NCBI RefSeq assembly: GCF_010093535.1
Contig: NW_022985174.1
Span: 488,103-552,102, forward strand
Source: Lindgomyces ingoldianus
Taxonomy: Eukaryota; Ascomycota; Dothideomycetes; Pleosporales; Lindgomycetaceae
Length of the DNA: 64,000 nucleotides
Direction: 5' to 3'
A program made the position numbers and the translations under genes. Below are positions 33,370 to 44,908 of this stretch, piece by piece; within the stretch, counting starts at the first letter, position 1, and every line of letters starts with the position of its first letter. The notes below the pieces were generated by a model. That model saw only the letters and a program-made list of their open reading frames with translations. It did not search any database and was not told where the DNA came from.

Positions 33370-34269
33370 ATTCGCGCTAATTGAATGAACCAAAGCACTT
33401 CTGGTTGAACACGTGAGTAGATGTCTCGTGCTTTGCGAAGATTACGACTTACATGCCCTGATTAGCACCCGGATCCGAGCCGCTCCCCCCGTGAAAACTC
33501 CGAGTTGCATTAACGGCTGATTGTTTCCAGCTCCGATTTGATGTGATAGACAAACGAGGCGATCCATACCCAAGAACAAGGCCAATTCTCCGTGACGAGT
33601 TCGTGCCAAGGAACGCTCTCCACGCCATGGACCCAGTTAGTATTTAGATATTATCCAGAAGCAAGGTCGAAACGTGTCTTATATATAGGTGCGTGTTAAA
33701 ATTTGTAAGTTCGGAACAGAGCCTCGCGAAAATCAAGGTGGGTGCCTGAGTGGCTTGTGCATCGTGCAGCTGTGGCTGTGGCGTAGCCTCCTTGGATGTT
33801 CTGGGTAACTTAAATACATAGGATTGTTTTGATTCTGTGAAAATCTTGTAGTTGAACGACGGAGGCGTTTAGCGAGCGCAAAGGGGAAGATCAAGATGCG
33901 CTCGAACCTCCAGGATGAAGCCGTGGGGAAGTAACGATACCTGTTACGTCAGGATGAAACTTCCGGCCGTGCACAAGCGCTTGAGATAAGTGATCAACCT
34001 CCATGGGCGACAACGGCGAATCCTGCCACATTCTCGGTCACATCTCTCCGGAATACCAACTATGCCTGTTTGCTTTCACTGGTGACAAAAGGTCCTTCGA
34101 CTATAGGATTTTCATGCCAGATAATTGGCAGCTTAGACTAGACAAGCTATTACGCCTTCAATTCGTTCAAAATCATTTGATATTGATGTATCTCTAGCCG
34201 ACCAGCAACAACATCTTGTATTAACGACTTCCATCACTATGTTTCCGTGCCTTGAGACCGCTACCTTTC
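33370..34269. other. Intergenic, no gene seen
   Basis: 900 bp holding the upstream region of the preceding minus-strand gene and the 3' flank of the transcription-factor gene. No further gene, tRNA or repeat could be supported. Confidence 0.45.
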
Positions 34270-36133
34270 TCAATCAATCTTTGAAAGAGTCATCTTAGAT
34301 TGAACGAGCTCCCAAAGACTGTAGGAAAACTGATCGTCCATCCTCGGACTCCAAACGAACTCCCGAAAACAATTCCTCAGCTCTTCAACCTCCGCCAATC
34401 CCAACTCAAGCATCAACACCGATATCCTCTTTGCGTACCATTCCTGGTTAACCGAAGCTATTCCACCAACCCACAAGATCCAAAGAAGCATTCTCCGCTG
34501 ATGAGTATCGGTCATATCGCCATAGAGAGACTCTAGAGATTTGAGAATCGGCATAAGCCGTTTTTGCAGACCCATGAGGGTCGCAGATAGAGGCCGAAAG
34601 TCGCGGAAATTGCAGGACATACAGATGGTGAGGGCTAGGCGGGCTGAATCGTATAAGAGGGCCTGGGGCTCAGGCGGGAATGGAGATGGAACTTTGATGT
34701 TAAAGAGGCGGTGTTCTACGGCTACAATTAAGTCTGTTAGAGATAATACGGAGGATATTGTGGTCGAAGGATCCTTAAGGAGTCTGAGCTGGGTAGATGC
34801 TAGTGGAGTGATTATTCCCATCATTGTCCTTATTTCGCGGCCGAGGGACGCGGTGTCGATAGTGGGAGGCGCAGGTTGTAAGATACTTGGAGGCAATTCA
34901 GCAACAAGCCTATTAGAGCGGATATCAGGGGCACTCAGGTTGGGTCGCGAGTCTGATATTGTAGCTCTTATTGAATCTCCACTAAAGATAGGTGAGAGGT
35001 CTTCGAAAATAGCAAGGTCCATTACTTACACTAGTAGAAGCATCGCTAGCACGCCTTGCCATCCGAGGTTACTCAATCCACCTCTCATTCTTATCATATC
35101 CTGAAGCGCTTGGGTATGTGCCATGTCAGACTGAGTGTCACCGGTAATGTTCTAAGGTGCAATGATCTAGTTAGCATACTGACTTCTCACTCCGAATCGC
35201 TCTCAACCTAGAGCTTAGCTTACCCCAGAAGCCGCCAAAAATCCAACCATAGCAACTGACGAATCACTGATTGCATTCTGCGGAGACCTGAGACGTTCGT
35301 TCAAAATACGAACCGTCTCTCCGTGATGATAAAGAGTTGGTGCGCTCCAGAGCTTACCGCTTAGCGCATCTGTATGAAGTCCGGCATGGAACAAGACCGT
35401 GGAGAGCAGGCCTGAATCCTCTAATATTTGTCGAGCAAGGAAATAGTTGATGGAGATTCTGCTAAGATTGCTTCCAACGGGTTGGAGTTTCGGGGCAATC
35501 CTATGGACGACTGTGATGCGTTAGCCGGATATGGTTCAATAGAGATTTCCCCTTCTAGTGGACCGACTAAGGGGTTCTGTCAATAAGAGACATCCTAGCA
35601 GAAGGCCAAAAGTTTCAGCACCATCTACTCTACCTTGCCGATTTTACCGAACCATATTGTGACCAGATGGCCTACAAGTCCTCCATACCGGCAAACGAGG
35701 CAAAAAGGCTCGGCGCTTTCCATGGGCGAAAAATAATAATAATAAAGGTGGACATACAATGGTGAAACAGTTGCTGAGAGTCATGGTGGTCTGGCAGCAC
35801 CGTCGAAGTAAAAGGATCGAATCCGAGTCCTGGCCCCTTCAACGACATGATCTCCCAAGACCTGTCAAAACACCCCCGTAGCACGACCTCTTGGTCATGG
35901 TGTGCCTGTTGCTCCCGGTTCCTGTTTGCCATAGCATCTGCATCCCGGTGCGTGCTTGCATGCTCGGTTCCGCTTTGTGCTTGTTTCTGTTTCTCAAACT
36001 CCTTCATCCTAGCCAATCGTTCGCTTCGCCGAAAGTCCCGCATAGCATTCTCTCGTATAATTCTCCGGGATTGTTCATCATCGGCTTTCCCGCCTCCATT
36101 AGTAGAGACGAATTGCCAATTTTTCGAAGACAT
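34270..36133 (-). CDS. Fungal-specific transcription-factor-domain protein without Zn2Cys6 cluster
   Basis: Four exons: 36133-35758, 35510-35224, 35151-35030 and 34981-34270 (introns 247, 72 and 48 nt), 498 aa. The start MSSKNWQFVSTNGGGK is followed by a basic helix (RRIIRENAMRDFRRSERLARMKEFEKQK, residues ~20-50), the usual N-terminus of the Zn-cluster-less members of the fungal_trans_2 family. Core motifs are LLSTVLFHAGLHTDALSG, HHGETVRILNERLRSP, ISDSSVAMVGFLAASG, QALQDMIRMRGGLSNLG and a C-terminal LWILWVGGIASV. The basic segment might bind nucleic acid or serve as a nuclear signal. Splices were chosen because LFHH-FVHRIAPKLQPVG and NITGDTQSDMAHTQ restore family order. Target genes are unknown. 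Confidence 0.78.
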
Positions 36134-37041
36134 CTTTTTCAACGATCATGTTGCAAGAGGATATCGGGAAAGATGAAAGAAATACTCAACGGAAGTAGCA
36201 TCCAATTTGAGTCTTCTTTTTCTTTGCCTGATTCGAACGGACCTTTTTGGGCGCGGGAACATGGCTCACTGGAAAGATGCAGAATGATGTGCAATGAAAG
36301 AGTAGGTGAGGCTGTGTTGAGGTCGGGTTTAGGTCATCCAACGACGTTTAGCCCCATAAGCGCTAACCACGAGATTGGCTATGCAAGGATTAATCGACTG
36401 CCGTTTCCAGTCACTGATCCTCTTGGCTCGCCTATTTTAACGTCCAAGGATGACGAGGCGGTCAACTTTGATTTCCCAACTGTTCAATAGTTCCCTTTCA
36501 AAGCTCGATCCCAGCCTCACAAACTTTCTCACCTCCGAATAACGCTGTTCGGCTGAAGTAGCAACCGGGACTACTGCGCCCTATATCTTTCGTCCGCAGT
36601 GGCTGTGGACGAGAAATTTGATTGATATAATTTCTCATTGGCTTACATGTCTCCTTGCTATACTATGGACTGGCCTTTTCAGACATTGCCAAGACGAGCA
36701 TTACGTCTGAATGGAAAGCGATAGGAAGCACAGCTTCATCCCGCAAAACTGAATGGCCCTAGTCGGCTCACCGCACAGATACTTTGGTGGATATGCCCAC
36801 AAAGGAGCGATGTCGTTGGAACTCAGCCTTATTCTAGTTCGGTAATACTGTTAGTCCGCATTAGATACATCCTGGTATCCAATTTCATCAGTCTCGATAG
36901 TCGTATAAAAGCTGGTCTTTCCCTCTGAAACTGACATCTCTCATCATCATCTTTAGCTACTTCTAATCGTCCCACCACCCCTTTTCCTGTTACTTCGATT
37001 CATCTCCAAGTCATCAATTCAGTCACTATATCTCACCCGCA
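36134..37041. promoter_or_regulatory. Divergent intergenic region with TATA box for the hydrolase
   Basis: 908 bp between the transcription-factor gene and the secreted hydrolase. TATAAAA at 36904-36910 lies 132 bp upstream of the hydrolase ATG, followed by a pyrimidine-rich leader (TCTCATCATCATC, CCACCACCCC). An open frame at 35891-36490 overlaps the transcription factor antisense and is not considered real. Confidence 0.45.
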
Positions 37042-38342
37042 ATGAAACCTATTCATATCTCTCTGCTCTTGTCTCTGATAGCAGGCGCAAATGCAAAATA
37101 CATCCTAGGCTCAGAACCAATATGCAAGGAAATCAAGCTATCGATCACAGCGACCGCTGAGAACTGGGCCCTTCCGGGTTTCCCAAACACCACCGATCCG
37201 AAAGCAATTGGCACTTACTTGGGGTCTTTCAATGCTAGCACATTGCCGAAGAAGAATGTCTCGGGGACTTACAACATTGCTGGGACATACTGTGTGCTTG
37301 CAAATAAAATGCCAGAGCGAGAAGGTTCAATTCAATTACTCTTGCACGGGCTGGCATACACGAAGGTGAGTCTTGCACAGATGTTCTCATTCCTCATCGC
37401 ATCTCGCGAAGCAACTAAATAGAGAGTCAAATCGATCCTCGAAGTTTCTGATAAGAATCTTATAACAATTCAGCGCTAACCTGAAGCTAGGAGTACTGGA
37501 ACGGGATCAAGTACCCCAACACCACCTTCCCCGGAGAGTTCTCTTGGGTACACCACGCTACCGCTCAGGGCTACTCTACGCTTGCTATTGACAACCTGGG
37601 AAATGGGGACTCGGACTTTCCAGATCCCATCAATACCGTCCAGCTGCCTTTGCAATTAGAAGTCATCCGCGAAATCATCAAAGGCCTGCGATCCCAATCC
37701 TTCTCTTGCATACAAGCCAAATACAACAAAGTCATCTTCGTAACGCACTCCTATGGGTCCCTGGTAGGTCGCGCAATGGCACAGGACTACCCCAACCCCG
37801 CCGACGGAGCCGACGCATACATCCTCACAGCATCGTCTACAAACCTCGTCGGAATTAAGGCCGCTGGCGCAAATTTTCGGCCTCGCGCTGCCAGCATCCA
37901 AAACCCCAAAAGATTTGGCCATCTCCCTCCAGCATACGTCCATATGGATCCAACTGCGCTCCGGGAGATTGTGTACTCACTCAAAGGCGAGTACGACCCC
38001 GGAATGCTGGCCTGGGATATGATGCAACCCCACTCCTTTGCTATTGGTGAACTCGCTACATTCAAGAAAAATGACACATCCGAATTCGCTGGACCGGTCA
38101 TGTACTTGACGGGAAGGATCGATGCGATTGTCTGCGATGCGGCCGGAAATACGACGATCTCGATCCCAAATTGCGGTGTACGGAGGTCTTCAAACCCGGG
38201 ATTGAGTGTTGAGAGGTTTCCCAGGGCGAAGCCGTTTGGGGTATATGTCCCAGATCAGACGGGCCATAATTTGAACCTCGGATACTCTGCCCCCGAGACC
38301 TTTGGTGCTGTGAATCAGTTTTTGGATCTTGCAGGATTCTAG
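37042..38342 (+). CDS. Secreted alpha/beta hydrolase
   Basis: Two exons, 37042-37365 and 37491-38342 (125-nt intron), 391 aa. MKPIHISLLLSLIAGANA is a signal peptide. The mature protein has an alpha/beta hydrolase layout: QLLLHGLAYTK (oxyanion HG), AIDNLGNGDS, VIFVTHSYGS with nucleophile Ser195 in T-H-S-Y-G, GRIDAIVC for the acid, and DQTGHNLNLGYSA with the catalytic His. Several N-glycosylation sequons (NTT, NAS, NVS) fit secretion. The family in ascomycetes is uncharacterised; lipase or esterase activity is likely. The nucleophile elbow has Thr in place of the first Gly, seen in other members of this group. Confidence 0.85.
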
Positions 38343-39847
38343 AGGGGATGGAACTTGGCTTGATTATAGAATTTTAGCTAGCCAGTAATGATATCAGAAG
38401 TGGTCTCTACAATTCCAGACTATCGCATCTCGTCCAATACTATCTAGTACTGAATCTTTTTCGTTCATGTAAGCTTAATCCTCATAATGTATTCTATCAC
38501 CTTAGTCACATAGACCGGAAGGGAAGAAAATGCTATACCTAATCCAGCAGGAACATAGCGAGTCTGTCAACAAGGATTCACACGGTAAACCCATCCTAGG
38601 GGTCCCGAGTGCTGTACGTTAGAGTTAGGCCGATCGCCTGTTTCACCCTTTGTCAAGTTTTCTTGTGGTGAGGAGCGAGGACAGAAGAGACCGGGCCGAG
38701 CTCTCATTCACCCCCAAAATTTCCGCTCCTTTTTGAATGCTCTTCGTTATCTAGAACTTCTTTTCTATCGGAGGAGTACTCGTCGTAAGCAACGGATATA
38801 ATGGGTCTTGCAGAGTCCTTGAAGATCCAAAAAAATCCTTTCGCGCTATATTTAGAGACTTGGTGGAATTGGGGAGCCGTGTGTTCTCCTCCTGATATCC
38901 GCCGCCGATGAGAGTGTGTCTCCGAGACGCTGAAGGTCCTCAACATTGACCTCTGGAAGCTGAGGTTTGGTTTGGAGAGCAGTTTTGAGATTGAGCAATG
39001 TCTACTCGGTAGTTGAATTTGCATTGGGGAGTTCTGCCTTGGAACTGAGAAGGATTTGGGATGGCCGTTCATGATGGCCGTTCGTGATGCTTGTATTTAT
39101 TTCGGTGTAGCAGTTAAACAAGCTGGATGGGGCACATTAAAGACTCTCATTTTTCGTTGATGTGAGGGATTTTCAGCGGAATACGCTTGCTAAGGGACTT
39201 CCTTTCCTTGGTGAGGGATTGGGGAATGGCTGTCAAGCACAGCGCACAGAAAATATTTGAAGTGCTGTGGTTCAGCGCAGCAGAAAGCTTGAGTGAGCAA
39301 ACGATGGTACAGCACTGACACTATATCCTTCCTCTGCTATTTTTCTCCTCCTTTTCTCTTTTTTTCTGATAATACTAACTTATTAACTTTACTAAACACT
39401 TTTACTACCAAACTCATGCAAACTAACTTAACTCTTAACTAGTTATCTGAAGTTCTAAATTCAAAATTCGAGGTGCAGCGCGGAGCAGAATGAGGTCCCA
39501 GCTTCGAGCTTCACACAAATCAACTCATCGGCCGGTGCTGCACGTCCCTCCCCCTCTCCTTGAATCGGTATAAATCTAAGATCGACTAGCATTTGACATT
39601 AGTGCCCTGGAAGGTCTAGCTATCTTAAATATCTGTCGTCGTTTTTAACTTCCCTATTCGGCGAAACTTACTCTGGTGGCGGACAAGGGTTATGAAGGCG
39701 GGGATGCCTCGGCTTGTTGCACATGCACTCCACTTGCCGAGTCGAGTTTTGTTGTTCCAGTTAAGCCGATTTGAATGCGAGGGTGATGAGCATTTAAATG
39801 GACTCTCCGCCTTACACTTCACTATACGTTAGTTACACTGATCTGTC
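38343..39847. other. Intergenic, no gene seen; AT-rich tract
   Basis: 1.5 kb. A minus-strand open frame at 38704-39072 lacks motifs. 39350-39470 is an AT-rich pyrimidine/purine tract. The final part should contain the acyl-CoA dehydrogenase promoter. Confidence 0.45.
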
Positions 39848-41445
39848 ATGACTTCACCATGCTTTGGCAGCACACTTCCATGGGCGGAACCGAGCTGGTA
39901 AGGAAATGTAGACAGTGAAAGGTTGGGTGCAGAGGGCATTAACGAAGAATAGGTATACTGGGCGTCCTTCTCCATACTACAAAGAGAGTCATCGTCGGCT
40001 GAGAGATGCTGTAAGGCAGTGGTGTGACGAGGTGAGCCAAGGCCCGTTTCTCCATGCATCAGGTAGTCAGCTTTAGAATTATGGCTTTCCAATCTAATAT
40101 ATCTTTCTACTCTGTTAGAATTTACCTCGCCCCTTTGCCCTTAATTATGTGTACGCATTCTAACCATTTCCAAGCACGTCGCCCCCTACAATGAAGAGTG
40201 GGTTGAAGAAGGCGCTATCCCCGCATCGCTCTATTCCGAGTGCGCAAAAGCTGGCCTGCTCATTCCCATCGCGGCCGGGAAATCCATCCCGAAAGAATGG
40301 TCTCACTATCCTATTATCGGCGGCATTAAGGCAGAGGAATGGGATGGCTTCCACGACCTCGTTCTCTGGGATGAACTTGTTCGTGGCGGCAGCATTGCTA
40401 GCTTGTTCATCGGACTGACTGTCGGTGCGCCTCCACTCCGGCAATTTGCTAGCAAGCAACTGCAGGACAAGATCTTCCCTGAGATTCTGTCTGGAGAGAA
40501 GAGGATCTGTCTCGCCGTGACCGAGCCTGCTTGCGGGAGCGATGTTCGCAACCTGACCACAACGGCCGAGAGAACACCGGACGGAAAATATTTTATGGTG
40601 AACGGCGAAAAGAAATGGATTACCAATGGCATGTTTTCCGACTACTTCATGACTGCAGTGCGAACTGGTGGTCCCGGTGCTGAAGGAATTTCTATGTTGC
40701 TGATTCCTCGCTCTGAGGGTCTCCGCACGCGCCCTGTTTCCGTTATTGCTGGGCCGCTGTCTGCAACCACCTATGTCACCTTCGAAGACGTTAAGGTTCC
40801 TGCAGAATACCTAATTGGAGCCGAAGGCGCCGGGTTCAGGCAAACAATGGTAAACTTTAACCACGAGAGGTTGTGGATAGTTTTCCAGGGGTTGAGAGGA
40901 TGTCGAACCGCGGTTCACGATGCGTTTCAATGGGCGCTAAAACGGGAGGCTTTTGGCAAGAAATTGATAGAACAGCCCGTCGTTCGATACAAATTTGGAA
41001 ACATGGGGCGACAGATTGAAGCACTGCAGGCTTGGACAGAGCAGGTTGTCTACGAGCTGGAGCATTTGAGTGACAAGGATGGCGCTAGACTGCTTGGTGG
41101 AGTTACGGCGTTGCTCAAGGTTGAGGGCGGACTTGTATGCAAGTACGTTGCGGAAGAATGCTTGAAGATTATGGGAGGGTTAGTATTCCATTCTTGCATA
41201 CTCTCATCTGGAAGCTCTTCTGAACATCATAGGCTGGGTCTTACGAAGACGGGACAAGGAGCCCGAATCGAAGCGTTCTATCGCAGCACACCAAGCTTAG
41301 TGGTTCCGGGTAAGTTTGCATCCTGCTGGGTCGTGCAGTCTATTGAACATCAACAGGCGGTTCCGAAGACGTGTTGATTGATCTTGGGGTGAGGGAGGCC
41401 TTGAAGCTGAGCCTCCAGGATGAAAAGGAAAAGGCGAAACTTTAA
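39848..41445 (+). CDS. Acyl-CoA dehydrogenase, peroxisomal (AKL end)
   Basis: Five exons: 39848-39897, 39953-40031, 40175-41178, 41233-41309 and 41357-41445 (introns 55, 143, 54 and 47 nt), 432 aa. The short first exons restore the family start: WAEPSWYTGRPSPYYKESHRRLRDAVRQW. FAD and substrate motifs follow: LAVTEPACGSDVRNL, WITNGMFSDYFMTAVRTG, VPAEYLIGAEGAGF, NHERLWIVFQGLRGCR, then IMGGLGLTKTGQGARIEAFYR and VVPGGSEDVLIDL. The C-terminus KAKL is a PTS1-type signal, so the protein is probably peroxisomal and acts in acyl-CoA oxidation; chain-length preference is unknown. An open frame seems to begin only at ~40175 because the 5' exons are small. Confidence 0.88.
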
Positions 41446-42150
41446 TACCATTGCGCCAATATCGCTCATGGCGCCAAAAGGACTGGATATGGTGCTTCGC
41501 CGAGCCCTTGTGCTGTTTTGCTAAGTGCTGGTTATATGCGGGGCAACCCTCTAAAGGGATAAGAGAAGGAGGAAGCCCAATCATCGGTCAATACGAAAAA
41601 GCAAAGTGATACCTAAAATGCCCTTCTGCATCGTGAGCACCTCATGTACGGATCCGTAGTGTTTCAAAATAAAAGAAATAGGAGGAAGGGGACGCTAGTA
41701 ATCGAGCCGGAACGATTGCATCTCTCAAATAACGCTGTTCATTTCCCAAAGCATCGCGAATCGAGAAGTGGAGACCATTGTCACTGCCATTTTTGCTTGA
41801 CGATGTCGGATTCTTACGGAATGCATGGATGACTAAGGGGTCGCGGCTTCTTTGCCGGGCTGAATCCGACGAGTGGTCAGACCTTGACTTCCAAAAGTCA
41901 CGCCATCTCATCCACGATTCCCCGTTTGCCAGAGCTTTTTCAAAAAGGCGCTCACTATGGATGTCTCATCACTGAATGAAGGCCAGTCGTATATAAGAGC
42001 TGGTCTCGTGCCCTCCACCCTCTCACACTTCCTACCCTGATTCTTCTTCCATCGTGGAGATTGCACAGCCGAAATCAGCGTGAAGATCGTATTCGGACGC
42101 TGCCAACACTGGAAGTGTCCACCCGTTCGGTTGTCTTCTGAGCTATCACA
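41446..42150. promoter_or_regulatory. Intergenic region with TATA box of the protoglobin gene
   Basis: 705 bp. TATATAAG at 41990-41997 lies about 155 bp upstream of the protoglobin ATG, followed by a pyrimidine-rich leader near 42010-42050. No gene is otherwise seen. Confidence 0.45.
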
Positions 42151-43169
42151 ATGACTCCCCTTCAGCGCCGGCCGATGCAGCACATCGATCGCAAGGACCT
42201 CTACATTAACCTTGAGGCGCGAATCCAGTATTTGCACTCATTCCTCGACTTCAGCTCCAGTAAGTACTCAGTCCTGCATGGATTCCCATGCTTTCGTGTG
42301 ACCCTCGCTCACCTCGCCTAGATGACATTGAGGCTCTCATCACTGGTAGCAAGTACATCAAAGCGCTAATCCCCGCAATCGTAAACATTGTCTACAAGAA
42401 GCTCCTCCAATATGACATCACGACCCGGGCGTTCGAGACTCGCTCTACCTCGTACGAAGGACCTGTCGACCCGAATCTTACCGAGAACTCACCACAAATT
42501 CTTCACCGGAAGATGTTCCTGCGTGGCTACCTGAATAAGCTATGCAGCGATCCAAGTAGAATGGAGTTCTGGGAATACTTGGACAAGGTTGGGATGATGC
42601 ACGTCGGCCAAGCACGAATTCACCCACTTCATATCGAGTATGTCCATATTGGAGCGACGTTGGCCTTCATCCAAGACGTGCTCACCGAAGCCATTCTCTC
42701 GCACCCACGACTGAGACTGGACCGGAAGATTGCGCTCGTGAAGGCTTTGGGCAAGGTCATCTGGATCCAAAACGATCTCTTCGCAAAATGGTACGTCCGC
42801 GATGGAGACGAGTTTGCAGACGAGGTCATCATTCCCGAGATCGAGCGTGAGGGGTACTTACATGGAAAGAAAATTCTACACGATGGCAGTGAGAGCGAGA
42901 GCGAAGCGGAGTCTGCGGAGTCTTCAGGAGGGTGTCCGTTTAAAGGAATGGCAGTGAACACGAATGGTGGAGATGTTGCTGGGATGACAAGAAACATGGG
43001 CAGGATGAACGTGCGAGAGAATGGAAATGGTGGATCGAATGCCGAAGCCTCTCGGAGCAATATTGCGTCACCTGCACAACCTGCTACCCCAACTCCCACG
43101 CCTGCATCGCCAAGCCCGAAACCGTTTGTTTCCAGCGCGATCCCGCGACCTACCGGCGGCAGCCCATAG
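42151..43169 (+). CDS. Protoglobin-domain heme protein with disordered C-terminal tail
   Basis: Two exons, 42151-42259 and 42322-43169 (62-nt intron), 318 aa. Residues ~10-215 are a protoglobin / globin-coupled-sensor fold: HIDRKDLYINLEARIQYLHSFLDFSSNDIEAL, then VGMMHVGQARIHPLHIEYVHIGATLAFIQDVL, in which His130 is the likely proximal heme ligand, and ALGKVIWIQNDLFAKWY. No methyl-accepting, cyclase or other effector domain is attached; residues 225-318 are acidic-Ser then Pro/Thr/Ser-rich. A lone GGCPFKGM motif (Cys241-Pro242) sits at their start. Protoglobins bind O2, CO and NO and may act as gas sensors. The fungal role is unknown. Confidence 0.87.
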
Positions 43170-44908
43170 ACTCATTGCGACATGCTCATTCCCGTCCTTA
43201 AGCTACGGCCAATGATTGAATTCATGGGTTTCCGTGTTCTTTGGAGGTCAGACAAGGCATCTGCCTTGCCATATGGGTTGTTTCCATCGCGACTTTACAC
43301 TGGGGTTCACAAAAGGTGCACTGTTCTACTTTTCCCTTTCCAAGACTCTCAGGTTAGTCGGGAGTAATTATCAACATGATCTTAATCTAAGTTATGTTGC
43401 CCTCACATGCTGCATCTTGTCACCTAACGTGGAACAGGACAGCAGTAATTTAGGACAGAAATTTGCATCCAATCGACAATCCACATCATTCTAGCAAGCA
43501 GTGTAGTAGAGAAACTCTGCCTTAATTATGTTCCACATCAAAAAAATAATATGCTGTACGTCTTGCGTTGCGTCGTGTGGTAGCAGCCCACATCTTGCTT
43601 ACAAATTCGAACGGTAGATACTACGGGACATAACTGGTTGTTGGGAACCAGAGCCAAATCACATGACCGCACACGACGAACATCGTCATGGTGTTGAGGA
43701 ATTGATGATGTTTCAGCCTAGGTGGCGGCTTCGTCGAGAAGTGGAGCCGACCGGATGGCCCAGAAGCTGGTGGAACCGTCGGCGGCTTGGCCCCGATGGC
43801 TGCCGAGGGGCAACCAAACTTGGAAAACTTGTGCAGGAGGTCCCAGTCTTGCTCAACAAGGGTGGACGAGCGGAACCGTGCTGATACGCCGCCCTGGCGA
43901 CGTTTGGTATGCGCCGCACCTCGCTGCTTGGAGGGGTTTCGCTGCGGCGTCCAGCTGTCTCGTCGTGTCCGGGCATGACATGATCTTCGCGAGACGGTTT
44001 GACTTGTTGACTTGTCTCTCAACGTTTGCTGTGATGGGGGCGCCGGCTAAGGGTATCCTTGGTTGCTGGCGCGGCCACCGGTTGCCTGGTGGGCGCACGC
44101 ACAAAGGAAGTTCTGCACTCTCTGTGGTCCCCGGGCTGCTCCGTATCTTTGAAATAAATGAAAACAAAAGCAGCCATAGCGACGATGATGTTATGCTGCC
44201 AAGATGCATTCCGTCGCCCTTCGAGAATTAGGAATCGCATAACATAACGGGAGGATGCAGACTAACGGCCTATCAGACCGCCTGCTGACACCCACTCGTC
44301 TACTTGGCACGGAAGCCCTGCTCGTCGCTGCCTCGTCGTGCCCAGTGCGTAAGATTTATCGCTATTTCGGGCTAGCCAGCTGTGCCGCTGCGCCGGGTCG
44401 CATCTCTCAGAGAAGCGGCCTGCCCCCCCCCCGACTCTCGTCGCCTCTTCACTCCCACCACAACACCATCGCTCCATCACCACCACCTCTGCACCTCTCC
44501 CACCCACCACAACGCCTGTCAACGGCCCCAGCTGCGCTGCACTCCTGCTGCACGCCCTTCTCTGTTAGACTCACCATTTTACAATTCGCATTTTCCGCTG
44601 CAGGTCGCTTTTTGGCCCTTATCTCGTGCGTAGGCGATCGTTCGCGACACCTTGCACCTCACTAATTTTCTACCACGTCACCACCTCTCCCTTTTTTTTT
44701 CTTCTTCCGCTCCTTTGCGCACCCTTTTCCCACTACATATTTTAATTATTTCCACGTTTAACGACTCTTTTCCTTCGAGCGAACGTTGCCGAGCCATATC
44801 TGTGCTCCGACGTCACCTTTTCGTGTGATAAGACTCTGTAACCCGATGCGCCCGACTCTTGCCACGACAGATGAGCGCTGCGTCTACTAGGCTTCCACTT
44901 CTCTCGCA
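43170..44908. other. Long intergenic region upstream of AHC1-like gene
   Basis: 1.7 kb. A GC-rich block at 43620-44230 is open in several frames on both strands without motifs, typical of chance. From 44440 a CT-rich leader with a T-tract (44690-44700) precedes the next ATG and is probably its promoter and 5' UTR. Confidence 0.45.

Noticed and set aside
33738..33790. tRNA-like A-box sequence (GCCTGAGTGGCT)
   Set aside because: No B-box or cloverleaf pairing could be completed downstream.
35634..35671. Possible 38-nt extra exon in the transcription-factor gene
   Set aside because: It puts the next exon out of frame; joining exon 1 directly to 35510 preserves frame and family sequence (HHFVHRIAPKL).
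38704..39072. 122-codon minus-strand frame
   Set aside because: No recognisable motif, no signal peptide, no splice partner; kept out for lack of support.
43621..44231. Several overlapping open frames on both strands in a GC-rich block
   Set aside because: High GC makes long frames likely by chance; none shows domain motifs or conserved splice joins.
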